Positions 41,035-52,347 of a stretch of DNA of 64,000 nucleotides are shown piece by piece. The notes under the pieces were generated by a model that did no database searches, was not told where the DNA came from, and saw only the letters and a program-made list of their open reading frames with translations. A program made the position numbers and the translations under genes. This stretch comes from Streptomyces sp. Go-475 (GTDB taxonomy: Bacteria; Actinomycetota; Actinomycetes; Streptomycetales; Streptomycetaceae), in assembly GCF_003330845.1 (NCBI RefSeq), contig NZ_CP026121.1:2461501-2525500 (forward strand), read 5' to 3'. Position 1 is the first letter of the stretch. Each line of letters starts with the position of its first letter.

Positions 41035-41463
41035 GGGTTGCCTCCTGATCATGTCTTGGGAAATAACTCAGCCACGCGCGTGCGCGAAGCATTGGCCGTA
41101 GTCCACACGGGCGGGGCGGATCGCGCAAGTACCCGGCCGTTCAGACCGCCGAAACGGTGACGATCCTGGCCGTGTCACCGCAACTCCAGGCACACCATCA
41201 TGGTCCGAGGTGACGCACACCACACCTTTCTGCCCTGTTTGGGCGTTTGGGAATCGTCTGCGGGTACGAGACTCGAAGGTATTCGCCCCATACGTCACGG
41301 AGCCGGCACGGAGTCGATCTCACGCTCGGGTTACCGCCCGGTAGAGATGACGTTTCACGGTCCCGAGGTGGACCATGGGGAGCGGCGCGGCCCCCAGCGA
41401 CGACGCCCAGCTACGACAGCGAAACAGCGGCCCTCGCAGGCCCTCTGACAGGTAAGGAACAGC
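41035..41463. promoter_or_regulatory. Divergent regulatory region DUF3052 / aceE
   Basis: 429 bases without a credible gene. It must hold the promoters for the DUF3052 gene (leftward) and aceE (rightward). No clear consensus -35/-10 pair is obvious. Near 41246-41264 TTTGGGAATCGTCTGCGGGT and the CACACCATCATGGTCC inverted segment near 41191 are the most structured parts. aceE has a leader of unknown length. Confidence 0.5.
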
Positions 41464-44211
<2,748 letters not shown>

Positions 44212-44294
44212 CGCGGGAGGCCCTGTCAAGGGGTGGTGCGCCTCACGGGTACACCGTGGGCCCACCACCCCTTCACGTTTCCTACGATTCGGCC

Positions 44295-45029
44295 ATGCAG
44301 CAGCAGCCGGCCCGACTCCGTTGGGAACAGCACACTCAGCGCCCGCTCTTCGGCCTGGCCCTGGCCTTCGCCGTCGCCTACGCCGTGCCGATCGTCCAGC
44401 CCGACGCGAGCGCCGGCGTGGTGGACCTGTGCACGGCGGTGGAGTGGGTGGTCTGGGGCGCGTTCGCCCTCGACTACGTCATACGGCTCATGCTCGCCGA
44501 GCAGCGCCTGGCGTTCGTGCGGACGCACTGGCTCGACCTGGGAGCGGTGCTGCTGCCGCTGCTGCAGCCGATGCGGCTGCTGCGGCTGGTGTCCACGCTC
44601 CTGCTCGTCGGGCAGCGGGCGCGGATGGCCTCGCAGATAAGGCTCACGACGTATGTCGGCGGCGCGGTGGTCGGGCTGCTGATGTTCGGCTCGCTGGCGG
44701 TGCTGTCCGTGGAGCGGGACTCGCCGGACGGGAACATCCGGACCCTGGGTGACGCGGTGTGGTGGTCCTTCACGACGATGACGACCGTCGGCTACGGGGA
44801 TCACGCGCCGACCACCGGGCTGGGGCGGATGCTCGCGGTGGGGCTGATGCTGTCCGGGATCGCCCTGCTCGGTGTGGTGACGGCGAACATCGCGGCGTGG
44901 TTCATCGCCCGGTTCGACAAGGACGACGTGGAGGAGCGGCGCCAGACGGAGGCGATACGGGAGCTGACCGAGGAGGTACGGGCGCTGCGGGACGAACTGG
45001 CCTCGCTCAAGGGGACCTCGGCGAAGTGA
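44295..45029 (+). CDS. Voltage-gated-like K+ channel
   Basis: A 244-residue channel subunit. Hydrophobic segments S1-S4 (with only a few positives, MRLLRLVSTLLL and RARMASQIRL), S5, a pore loop with the K+ filter TTVGYGD followed by HAPTT, then S6 and a C-terminal coiled coil (EERRQTEAIRELTEEVRALR) for tetramer assembly. It resembles KvAP-like bacterial channels. ATG at 44295. It controls membrane potential; gating in vivo is unknown. Confidence 0.9.
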   Translation: MQQQPARLRWEQHTQRPLFGLALAFAVAYAVPIVQPDASAGVVDLCTAVEWVVWGAFALDYVIRLMLAEQRLAFVRTHWLDLGAVLLPLLQPMRLLRLVSTLLLVGQRARMASQIRLTTYVGGAVVGLLMFGSLAVLSVERDSPDGNIRTLGDAVWWSFTTMTTVGYGDHAPTTGLGRMLAVGLMLSGIALLGVVTANIAAWFIARFDKDDVEERRQTEAIRELTEEVRALRDELASLKGTSAK

Positions 45030-45095
45030 CGTGACGTGACATGGGGGTGGGCCCCCGCCCACTCGGTCGGAGGCCCTTCCCTCACACCACCCGGG

Positions 45096-45401
45096 TCAGA
45101 ACATGCCCATGCCCGGCGTGGCCGCTCCGGACAGCCAGATGACCGCCAGGAGCGTGTCGATGGCGCCCAGGACGAGCGCGACCACGGCCGTGACGGGGCG
45201 GGAGCCCGCCCACGTGCGGCCCATGGCGAGCCAGCCGCAGACGATCGCCACGGGGCCGAGGATGATCCCCAGCACGAAGAATCCGGCGACCGCGCAGATG
45301 ACTCCGATGATCCCGAGCGTCGCGCGATCCGGCCCGGTCCGTGACCACGTCCGGCCACGTGAGCGGGGGTGCCTGCGCGTACCGTGTCCGAAGCTCGCCA
45401 T
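45096..45401 (-). CDS. DUF4190 small membrane protein
   Basis: A 101-residue protein with a basic N-terminus (GTRRHPRSRGRTWSRTGPD) and two or three helices: LGIIGVICAVAGFFVLGIIL, GPVAIVCGWLAMGR and VVALVLGAIDTLLAVIWLSG. The DUF4190 signature G.I.G...G......G is visible. Of two adjacent ATGs, the second (45401) has GGGAG at proper spacing. The 225 bases upstream, to the MFS stop, hold only GC-rich spacer. Confidence 0.82.
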   Translation of the reverse strand: MASFGHGTRRHPRSRGRTWSRTGPDRATLGIIGVICAVAGFFVLGIILGPVAIVCGWLAMGRTWAGSRPVTAVVALVLGAIDTLLAVIWLSGAATPGMGMF

Positions 45402-45627
45402 CATCAACTCCCGTAAACCCTCAGTCGGTTGGGGTTCGGTTCGGGTACGGATGACGAGTACCCCCCTGGCGGGCTTCAATCCCGCTGCTTGCGCGCTGCC
45501 CCCCTCCAGCAGCGCGCCGCAGCGTCCGCCCTCCATGCCCTGCGGAGGACTTGACCCACTGTGACCTGCGAAGGCCGCCGGAGGGGAGGGGTCGACGGGG
45601 CTGTTCACCCTGATAGGCGAATACCCG

Positions 45628-47250
45628 TCAGATGTGCGCGGCGCCCGCGCCCGCGCCCGCGTTCTCGCCGCGCTTCGTCAGGAAGGCCACGAGCACCGCC
45701 ACGACGGCGACACCCGCGGCGACGAGCGAGGCCGCGCTCATGCCGGAGATGAACGTGTCGTGCGCGACGCCCGTGATCTTGGCGGCGATCGCGTCCGGCG
45801 TGCCCGGCGCCACCGGCGGGACACCGACCTGGACCGCCTCGGACGCCTGGTGCTCCTGCTCCGGCGTCAGCGGCGGCAGCCCGGCCTTCGCCCAGTTGCC
45901 CGCGAGGTCGCTGTTGACCTTGGACGCCATCACCGCGCCGAGCACGGCCGTGCCGAGGCTGCCGCCGATCTGCATGGCGGCCTGCTGCAGACCGCCCGCG
46001 ACACCCGACAGCTCCATCGGCGCGTTGCCGACGATGACCTCGGTCGCACCCACCATGACCGGCGCGAGGCCGAGGCCGAGGAGGGCGAACCAGAGCGACA
46101 TGACGCCGCTGCCGGTGTCCGTCTCCAGCGTCGACATCCCGTACATGGCGATCGCGGTGAGCGCCATGCCGCCCGCGAGCGGGACCCGGGGACCGAACTT
46201 GGTGATCATCGCGCCGGCGAGGGGCGAGCCGACGATCATCATGCCGGTCAGCGGCAGCAGGTGCAGGCCCGCGTCGATCGGGCTCATGCCGTGCACGTTC
46301 TGCAGGTAGAACGTCACGAAGAACAGGCCGCCCATGAACGCGATGGCCATCAGGACCATCAGCACGACACCCGCGGACAGCGCCACGGAGCGGAACAGGG
46401 CGAGCGGGATGAGCGGCTCCTTGACCTTCGTCTCCCAGAAGGCGAAGAGCGCGAAGCCCAGCACCGAGGCACCGAGGAAGCCCAGCGTCTTCGGGTCGCC
46501 CCAGCCCCACTCGGACGGCGGTGCCTTGATGAGCGCCCACACCAGGCAGAACACGGAGGCCGACAGCAGGGCGATACCCAGGATGTCGAAGGAGCGCGGG
46601 GCGTTCTCGGCGCGGTGGTCGAGCAGGATCCAGACGCCGAGGACGACGGCGAGGACACCGACCGGCACGTTGATGAAGAACACCGACTGCCAGTTGACGT
46701 GCTCGACGAGCACGCCGCCGAGGATCGGGCCGCCCGCGGTGGACGCGCCGATGACCATGCCCCAGATCCCGATCGCCATGTTCAGCTTCTCGGCCGGGAA
46801 GGTGGCCCGCAGCAGGCCGAGCGCGGCCGGCATGAGCAGCGCGCCGAACAGGCCCTGCAGGACGCGGAAGACGACGACGAACGCGATGCTGTCGGACAGC
46901 CCGATCGCGCCCGAGGCGGCCGCGAAGCCGACGACGCCGATGAGGAAGGTCTGCCGGTGACCGAAGCGGTCGCCGAGCTTGCCCGCGGTGATCAGGGAGA
47001 CCGCGAGGGCGAGGAAGTATCCGTTGGTGATCCACTGGACTTCGGCGAAGGTGGCGCCGAGGTCCTTCTGGATGGCCGGGTTGGCAATGGCCACGATGGT
47101 GCCGTCGAGGGCCACCATCATGACCCCCACAGCGACGGTGATGAGGGTGAGCCAGGGGTGCCCTCGCAGCCCCTTGCCCGGCGTCGCCTCCGACGGCCCC
47201 GCCGGTATGCCCCCCGACCCCGTCGTGTCGATGGTGGTCTGACTAGTCAT
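45628..47250 (-). CDS. DHA2-family 14-helix MFS drug exporter
   Basis: A 540-residue proton-driven exporter. TM1 carries VALDGTIVAIANPAIQ (the LDxTIVNVALP-type motif); GKLGDRFGHRQ is the loop 2-3 motif A; GAST-AGGPILGGVLV is motif C, marking antiporters. Fourteen helices can be traced to the C-terminal VAVLVAFLTKRG. Divergent from a TetR regulator, 116 bases between starts, so it is probably repressed by it until a toxic ligand binds. The ATG at 47250 has no ribosome site and lies near the predicted start of transcription, so it may be leaderless. Confidence 0.92.
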   Translation of the reverse strand: MTSQTTIDTTGSGGIPAGPSEATPGKGLRGHPWLTLITVAVGVMMVALDGTIVAIANPAIQKDLGATFAEVQWITNGYFLALAVSLITAGKLGDRFGHRQTFLIGVVGFAAASGAIGLSDSIAFVVVFRVLQGLFGALLMPAALGLLRATFPAEKLNMAIGIWGMVIGASTAGGPILGGVLVEHVNWQSVFFINVPVGVLAVVLGVWILLDHRAENAPRSFDILGIALLSASVFCLVWALIKAPPSEWGWGDPKTLGFLGASVLGFALFAFWETKVKEPLIPLALFRSVALSAGVVLMVLMAIAFMGGLFFVTFYLQNVHGMSPIDAGLHLLPLTGMMIVGSPLAGAMITKFGPRVPLAGGMALTAIAMYGMSTLETDTGSGVMSLWFALLGLGLAPVMVGATEVIVGNAPMELSGVAGGLQQAAMQIGGSLGTAVLGAVMASKVNSDLAGNWAKAGLPPLTPEQEHQASEAVQVGVPPVAPGTPDAIAAKITGVAHDTFISGMSAASLVAAGVAVVAVLVAFLTKRGENAGAGAGAAHI

Positions 47251-47366
47251 GCGTCCGAGGCTAATGACAGCCACTGACAATTGACAAACCAATTCACTAG
47301 TCGGTAACTGACATGACATCCCCGTATAGCCTGAACTGCGATGACGGTTCCGAAGAGAGGCATCAC
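47251..47366. promoter_or_regulatory. Overlapping divergent promoters and operator for exporter/TetR pair
   Basis: On the plus strand TTGACA (47281-47286) with GTAACT about 17 bases on fits a promoter for the TetR gene. On the minus strand TTGTCA (47282-47287) with TTAGCC 17 bases on fits the exporter. TGACA occurs five times and ACTAGT twice within this stretch, a likely operator zone for the TetR protein. Confidence 0.6.
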
Positions 47367-47999
47367 TTGAACCTGCGCGAGCGCAAGAAGCGGCGCACCC
47401 GGGACGCGCTGCTGCGGGCCGCCCTGGAGCTGTTCGCCACGCGCGGGTACGAGGAGACGACCGTCGACGACATCGCCGCCGCCGTCGACGTCTCGCAGCG
47501 CACCTTCTTCCGCTACTTCGCCGGCAAGGAGGAGGCGGCGTTCTTCGTGCCGCGGCTCGCGGAGGCGATCGTCGTCGACGCCGTACGCGCCCGCCCGCCG
47601 CACGAGGCCCCGCTGGAGGCGCTGCGCCGGGCCGTCCTGGAGAGCTGGGACGCGATCAACGAGGCCGTCGAGGAACTCGTGCCGATCGAGCTGCACCTGC
47701 GCGTCTACCGGGTGATCGAGTCGACGCCCGCCCTGCTCGCCGCCCATCTGCGGCGGGCGGCGGAGCTGGAGGAGCAGCTGGCGGGCATCATCGCCGAGCG
47801 CGAGGGGCTCGACGTGGACGCGGATCCCCGGCCGAGGATCGTCGTCGCCCTCTTCGGCGGGGTGATCCGCGTCACCGAGCGGCTGTGGTCCGCGGGGGAC
47901 GACCTCACGCTCGACGGAATGCGCGAACTCACCGCCGCCTACCTCGATCAGGTGGGCCCCGCACTGGCGGGGAACTGGCGTGCGGGGCAGTCCCCCTAG
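47367..47999 (+). CDS. TetR-family repressor
   Basis: A 210-residue regulator. The N-terminal helix-turn-helix RDALLRAALELFATRGYEET, TVDDIAAAVDVSQRTFFRYF is canonical; the C-terminal ligand domain has several helices (EALRRAVLESWDAINEAVEE). Start TTG at 47367 with GAGAGG seven bases upstream; the ATG at 47313 lies within the promoter zone and is less likely. It probably represses the divergent DHA2 exporter and itself. Confidence 0.9.
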   Translation: MNLRERKKRRTRDALLRAALELFATRGYEETTVDDIAAAVDVSQRTFFRYFAGKEEAAFFVPRLAEAIVVDAVRARPPHEAPLEALRRAVLESWDAINEAVEELVPIELHLRVYRVIESTPALLAAHLRRAAELEEQLAGIIAEREGLDVDADPRPRIVVALFGGVIRVTERLWSAGDDLTLDGMRELTAAYLDQVGPALAGNWRAGQSP

Positions 48000-48072
48000 C
48001 ACATTCACCGAAACGTGATCCCGGTCACTTGGTTAACGCGAGACCCTCTCGTTCTCCTAGTGTGTCCTTTCA

Positions 48073-49281
48073 GTGACTTCCTTCGACACCACCCCGCAAC
48101 TGAACGTCTGGCGCGCACTGCTCGCTCTGGCCGTCGTCTTCGTGATGCTGGCGACGACCGGCTGGACGGCCCTGCGCAACCAGCGGGGCGCCGCGCCGCT
48201 CCAGGCCTCGCTCTCCGCCTGGGAGCACGGCCGGATCGCCGGTCACCGACTGCCGGACCCGCAGTCCGAGCCGGCGAAGCTGGCCCGCTTCTTCGCCTCG
48301 CTCACCGAGCGGGACCGCGCGAGCCTGGTCCGCACCTACCCGCTCGCCGTCGGCAACATGAACGGCGCCCCGGTCGAGCTGCGCTACCGCGCCAACCGCA
48401 TCGCGCTCGCCAAGGCGCGCGAGGTCGAGCGGGAGCGGATGCACGACCAGCGTCTCACCCCGGCCGGCAAGTACGAGGCCGGCCGCAGGCTGCACCGCCT
48501 CGACGACCTCATGGAGAAGGGGCGCCACATCCTCGCCTTCGATCCCGAGGGCTCGGGCCGGGTGGCGGAAGTCTTCGGCGACCTGCGCACGGCGGACCGC
48601 GTCTCGGTCGTCGTCCCGGGTGTGGACACCGACCTGCTCACCTACCAGCGCACCCACCGCAAGTACTCGGCGCCCGCCGGCATGGCCGAGTCCCTGTACG
48701 CGGCGGAGCGGAAGGCGAGCCCCTCGACCCGGACGGCCGTGATCGCCTGGGCCGACTACACGGCCCCCAGCGGACTCGGCATCGACTCGGCGACGGCGAT
48801 GCGCGCCGAGGAGGGCGCCGTACGGCTGAACGCGCTGGTGCGGGCGCTGCCCGGCGGCGCGCCGGTGTCGTTGTTCTGCCACAGCTACGGCTCGGTGGTG
48901 TGCGGGGTCGCCGCGCACTCGCTGCCCGGCCGGGTCTCCGACATCGCGGTGGCCGGCAGCCCCGGCATGCGCGTGGAGAGCGCCGCCCAGCTGCACACCC
49001 GCGCCCGGGTGTGGGCGATGCGGGACGCCGACGACTGGATCCAGGACGTGCCGTACCTGGAGGTCGGCGGGCTGGGCCACGGGGCGGATCCGGTGTCCGC
49101 CGGGTTCGGGGCGCGGGTGCTGTCGGCGCAGGGCGCGAAGGGGCACGCCGGCTACTTCGAGCCGGGCACGGCAAGTCTGATGAATTTCGCAGAGATCGGC
49201 GTCGGCGCATACCGCTCGGTGCACTGCGCGCACGAAGACGGCGTCTGCCGTACCGGTTTGTCCGGCACGGCGGCGGCCTGA
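48073..49281 (+). CDS. DUF1023 alpha/beta-hydrolase-like protein
   Basis: A 402-residue protein with an N-terminal membrane/signal helix (LLALAVVFVMLATTGWTAL), a helical spacer, then the DUF1023 hydrolase domain (VSVVVPGVDTDLLTYQ, VIAWADYTAPSGLGID). The nucleophile elbow FCHSYGSVVCG has Ser, and VWAMRDADDWIQDVP provides the acid region; GHAGYFEPGTASLMNF gives the His. It is a secreted or anchored esterase/lipase-like enzyme; the substrate is unknown. GTG start without ribosome site, so probably leaderless. Confidence 0.83.
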   Translation: MTSFDTTPQLNVWRALLALAVVFVMLATTGWTALRNQRGAAPLQASLSAWEHGRIAGHRLPDPQSEPAKLARFFASLTERDRASLVRTYPLAVGNMNGAPVELRYRANRIALAKAREVERERMHDQRLTPAGKYEAGRRLHRLDDLMEKGRHILAFDPEGSGRVAEVFGDLRTADRVSVVVPGVDTDLLTYQRTHRKYSAPAGMAESLYAAERKASPSTRTAVIAWADYTAPSGLGIDSATAMRAEEGAVRLNALVRALPGGAPVSLFCHSYGSVVCGVAAHSLPGRVSDIAVAGSPGMRVESAAQLHTRARVWAMRDADDWIQDVPYLEVGGLGHGADPVSAGFGARVLSAQGAKGHAGYFEPGTASLMNFAEIGVGAYRSVHCAHEDGVCRTGLSGTAAA

Positions 49282-49356
49282 CGCGCGTAGAGGCGAAGGA
49301 ATTGCGGTCTGCTCGGGAGGGGGACGGAGGGGCGCGTGCCGCATACGATGAGCCGC

Positions 49357-50205
49357 ATGGGTGACGTACTGGCCGGATTTCATGCCGCCTGGGAGTTCGA
49401 GTCCGACTCCGTGCTCATCCGTTACGAACGGGGGATTCGAACACCCAAGCTCTTCCAGGCGCTCGGGGAACGCCGAGTGCCCCTGGAGGCGATCGCCGGG
49501 GTGACGCTGACGCGCGGGAAACGCGGCACGGTCGTGCTGCGCGTCGAGCCGCGGCCCGGTGCGGATCCGCTGATGGAGGCGGCCGCCGGGCAGCTGAAGG
49601 AGAGCGGCGACCCCTACCGGCTGGTGCTGCCCGCCGAGCGGGAGGTGCTCGCGGAGTACTACGCCGACGAACTGCGCGGGCTGCTGACGGAGTCCGGGCC
49701 GGCGGATCGATTCCTCGTGGAGCCGCCGAAGGGGCCGCTGTCGTTCAAGGCGTACGACGGGAAGGCGACCTTCGACGGGCGGACCGTGAGCTTCCGGTGG
49801 TTCTGGACGGGGGCGTCGTCGGCGAAGTGGAAGGCCGGGGACCAGAACTTCTCCGTCGGGGAGCTCAACGGGGTGGAGTGGCGGTCGCCGGAGGTCTTCG
49901 AGGGGCATCTGCGGTTGCTGCGGCGGGAGACGGGGGCGCCGGCCGTGCAGGCCGATCAGGATCCGGCGGCGGTGGTGTTCGGGCTGGGGTACGGGCCGGT
50001 GCACGAGTCGTTGCCGTTCGCGGCGGCGGTGCTTTCCGCTGTGCGGACGTCCAGTCCGGTGGCGGCCGTTCCCGCGGCTGCGGCGCGCCGGGACCCTGCG
50101 GACATCGCCGAGCGGATTCGGCATCTCGGGGAGTTGCATCAGGCCGGGCTGGTGACCGATGAGGAATTCTCGGTCAAGAAGGCCGAGTTGTTGGCGGAGC
50201 TTTAG
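49357..50205 (+). CDS. DUF4429-SHOCT protein
   Basis: A 282-residue protein starting MGDVLAGFHAAWEFESDSVL. Two DUF4429 segments form PH-like beta folds (LIRYERGIRTPKLFQALGER; later KAYDGKATFDGRTVSFRWFW). The C-terminus IRHLGELHQAGLVTDEEFSV, then KKAELLAEL, is a SHOCT domain, often an oligomerisation or membrane-targeting unit. TACGAT seven bases before the ATG suggests a leaderless transcript. Function unknown; common in Streptomyces. Confidence 0.85.
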   Translation: MGDVLAGFHAAWEFESDSVLIRYERGIRTPKLFQALGERRVPLEAIAGVTLTRGKRGTVVLRVEPRPGADPLMEAAAGQLKESGDPYRLVLPAEREVLAEYYADELRGLLTESGPADRFLVEPPKGPLSFKAYDGKATFDGRTVSFRWFWTGASSAKWKAGDQNFSVGELNGVEWRSPEVFEGHLRLLRRETGAPAVQADQDPAAVVFGLGYGPVHESLPFAAAVLSAVRTSSPVAAVPAAAARRDPADIAERIRHLGELHQAGLVTDEEFSVKKAELLAEL

Positions 50206-50244
50206 CGTCTGCCGGGTTCGGTGAGTCGGCGGGCGCGGGTGGTG

Positions 50245-50275
50245 CGTGGTCGTTCGCGCAGTTCCCCGCGCCCCC
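50245..50275 (-). repeat. Interspersed repeat copy 3 (intergenic)
   Basis: On the minus strand GGGGGCGCGGGGAACTGCGC, then GAACGACCACG; it matches the core of copies 1 and 2 but lacks their GGCC...GACGACGA end. It lies between the DUF4429 and aldo-keto reductase genes and is not translated in any recognised gene. Confidence 0.85.
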
Positions 50276-50286
50276 AAGGCGTTCCC

Positions 50287-51300
50287 CTACTCCCTGCCTG
50301 CGGAAGTGAACGCCATGTCCGCGTAGCGGTTGCCCGCCACCTGGGCCGCTATGCCGTCCAGCAGGTCCAGTTGTTCGTCCGTGAGGACGATCCTGGTCGC
50401 CGCCGTGTTCTCCTCCACCCTCGACGGCTTGCGGGTGCCGGGGATCGGGATGACCGGGAGGTCGCGGAGCGTCGCCTGCTGCTGGACCCAGGCCAGGGCG
50501 ATCTGGCCGAGGGAGGCGTCGTGGGCCTTGGCCACCGTGCGGATCAGTTCCAGCAGGGTCGCGTTGGCCGTCGCGTTGTCGCCCGTGAAGCGGGGCTGCT
50601 GGCGGCGGAAGTCGTCGGAGGAGAGCTCCTCCGCGCTGGCGAACGAGCCGGTCAGAAAGCCCCGGCCGAGCGGGGAGTACGGGACGAGGGCCACGCCGAG
50701 GTCGCGGGCCGCGGGGACGACGTGCGTCTCGATGTCGCGGCTGAACAGCGACCACTCCGACTGCACCGCGGCGATGGGGTGCACGGCGTGCGCGGCGCGC
50801 AGTTCGTCGGCCGTGACCTCGCTCAGGCCCAGGTGCTTGACCTTGCCCTCGCGGACCAGGTCCGCCATCGTGCCGACGCTCTCCTCGATCGGCACGTTCA
50901 CGTCGCGCCGGTGCATGTAGTAGAGGTCGATGGCCTCCACGTCGAGGCGCTTCAGGCTCGCCTCGACGGCCTGGCGGATGTAGGGCGGGTCGTTGCGCAC
51001 GACACGGCGCGTCGGGTCGTCGGCGGGGATCGACAGGGCGAACTTGGTCGCGATGACGACCTCGTCGCGGTGTGCCTTGAAGAACGGCGACAGGAACCGC
51101 TCGTTCTCGCCGGCGCCGTACGCGTCGGCCGTGTCGTAGAGGGTGACGCCCAGTTCGAGGGCCCGTTCCAGGGTGGCCCGGGACGCGTCCGCGTCCGAGG
51201 GGCCGTAGGCGAAGCTCATGCCCATGCAGCCCAGGCCCTGAACGCCCACCTCCGGGCCGTGGTCGCCGAGCTTCGCCGTCGTGATCCTGCCGTCCGTCAT
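50287..51300 (-). CDS. Aldo/keto reductase
   Basis: A 337-residue NADPH-dependent TIM-barrel reductase (AKR13-like). The catalytic residues are present: Asp and Tyr in LYDTADAYGAGENE, Lys in VVIATKF, and His in LYYMHRRD. VAL-VPYSPLGRGFLTG and IPIPGTRKPSRVEEN bind the cofactor. Its ATG overlaps the stop of the MerR gene (ATGA), so the pair is co-translated and the reductase is probably the regulator's target. It likely reduces aldehydes or quinones. Confidence 0.92.
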   Translation of the reverse strand: MTDGRITTAKLGDHGPEVGVQGLGCMGMSFAYGPSDADASRATLERALELGVTLYDTADAYGAGENERFLSPFFKAHRDEVVIATKFALSIPADDPTRRVVRNDPPYIRQAVEASLKRLDVEAIDLYYMHRRDVNVPIEESVGTMADLVREGKVKHLGLSEVTADELRAAHAVHPIAAVQSEWSLFSRDIETHVVPAARDLGVALVPYSPLGRGFLTGSFASAEELSSDDFRRQQPRFTGDNATANATLLELIRTVAKAHDASLGQIALAWVQQQATLRDLPVIPIPGTRKPSRVEENTAATRIVLTDEQLDLLDGIAAQVAGNRYADMAFTSAGRE

Positions 51301-51761
51301 CGGGACCTCTCCGACGCCAGGGCACGCCCGGCGTCCGCGTAGAAACTGATCTTCCGGTCGAGCACGGCGAGCGTGCCGCGGAGTTCCTCGATCCGCGCGA
51401 GGACGTCCTCGCGGGTCGTCTTCAGCAGTTCGAAGCGCTCGCCGTAGGTGTGGTCGCCCTCGCGCACCAGTTCCGCGTACCGCACCATGTCGGCGACCGG
51501 CATGCCCGTCAGCCGGAGCTTGCCGACGAGGTCGAGCCAGTCCAGGTCGCGGTTGGTGTAGCGGCGCTGGCCGGTGTGGGACCGGTCGATGTGCGGCATC
51601 AGGCCGATGCGCTCGTACCAGCGCAGGGTGTGTGCCGTCAGGCCGGTCAGGGCGACGACCTCGCTGATCGTGTAGCGGTCCGCGCCGTCCGGACGCCGGT
51701 TCTGCTGCGGCGGGCCGGCGCAGGTGTCGGTCCTCGTCCCCGTGGTCTCCATCACCGTCAT
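51297..51761 (-). CDS. MerR-family regulator
   Basis: A roughly 154-residue regulator: TISEVVALTGLTAHTLRWYE, RIGLMPHIDRSHTGQRRYTN and DLDWLDLVGKLRLTGMPVAD form the winged HTH; a C-terminal coiled coil (VLARIEELRGTLAVLDRKIS) gives the dimer. No cysteine cluster for metals is evident, so it may sense an organic compound. Start ATG at 51761, at the predicted transcription start, is preferred over 51770. Coupled to the reductase. Confidence 0.9.
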   Translation of the reverse strand: MTVMETTGTRTDTCAGPPQQNRRPDGADRYTISEVVALTGLTAHTLRWYERIGLMPHIDRSHTGQRRYTNRDLDWLDLVGKLRLTGMPVADMVRYAELVREGDHTYGERFELLKTTREDVLARIEELRGTLAVLDRKISFYADAGRALASERSR

Positions 51762-51768
51762 GACCCCC

Positions 51769-51799
51769 ACGCTAGAACCTTGGAGTGCACTCCAAGCAA
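51769..51799 (-). promoter_or_regulatory. MerR-type promoter with 19-bp spacer and perfect operator
   Basis: The 18-bp palindrome CTTGGAGTGCACTCCAAG (51779-51796) lies between TTGCTT (-35, 51794-51799) and TAGCGT (-10, 51769-51774), separated by exactly 19 bases. This overlong spacer with an operator inside it is the hallmark of MerR-activated promoters, here driving the MerR gene and the reductase. Confidence 0.8.
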
Positions 51800-51859
51800 G
51801 CGCCGAAGGTAAGAAATCGGCAGGACGCCTCTTGATCCGGCTCGTTAGCGTAGACAGCC

Positions 51860-52330
51860 ATGAGTCTCGTACGCCGTGCCCTGCCCGAGGACGCCGAGGA
51901 AGTCCTGCGTCTGCGACAAGTGATGATCGACGCGGTGTTCGCCACTCACTCCGGCGTCGACTGGCACGGGGAGTCCCTCCCGACGCTGAGGAGCAGACTG
52001 GGCGAACGGGACGGGGACTTCGCGGCGTTCGTCGTCGACCACCCGGAGCGGCCGGGGGCGCTGGCCTCGCTGGTGGCCGGGACGATCGACTACCGCATCG
52101 GCAAGGCGGGCGATCCGCACGGCCAGGTGGGCTTCGTCTTCAGCGTGGCCACCGACCCGGACGCGCGGCGCCGCGGGTACGCGCGCGCGTGCATGACCAC
52201 GCTGCTGGAGTGGTTCCGGGAGCGCGGCGCCCGGCGGGTGCAGCTCACCGCCTCGGAAGAGGCCGAGCCGCTGTACGCCTCCCTCGGGTTCCGGCCCAAG
52301 CCCAACCCCTTGCTGGAGCTGAAGCTCTGA
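51860..52330 (+). CDS. GNAT-family acetyltransferase
   Basis: A 156-residue acetyltransferase: N-terminal VRRALPEDAEEVLRLRQVMI, beta strands with GFVFSVATDPDARRRGYARA (the acetyl-CoA loop RRRGYA) and LYASLGFRPKP near the C-terminus. The family acetylates small amines or protein N-termini. It is divergent from the MerR gene and upstream of a serine hydrolase in the same direction. TAGCGTAGACA just upstream may be a -10 of a leaderless message. Confidence 0.88.
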   Translation: MSLVRRALPEDAEEVLRLRQVMIDAVFATHSGVDWHGESLPTLRSRLGERDGDFAAFVVDHPERPGALASLVAGTIDYRIGKAGDPHGQVGFVFSVATDPDARRRGYARACMTTLLEWFRERGARRVQLTASEEAEPLYASLGFRPKPNPLLELKL

Positions 52331-52347
52331 GCGCATAGGCTCGACGC

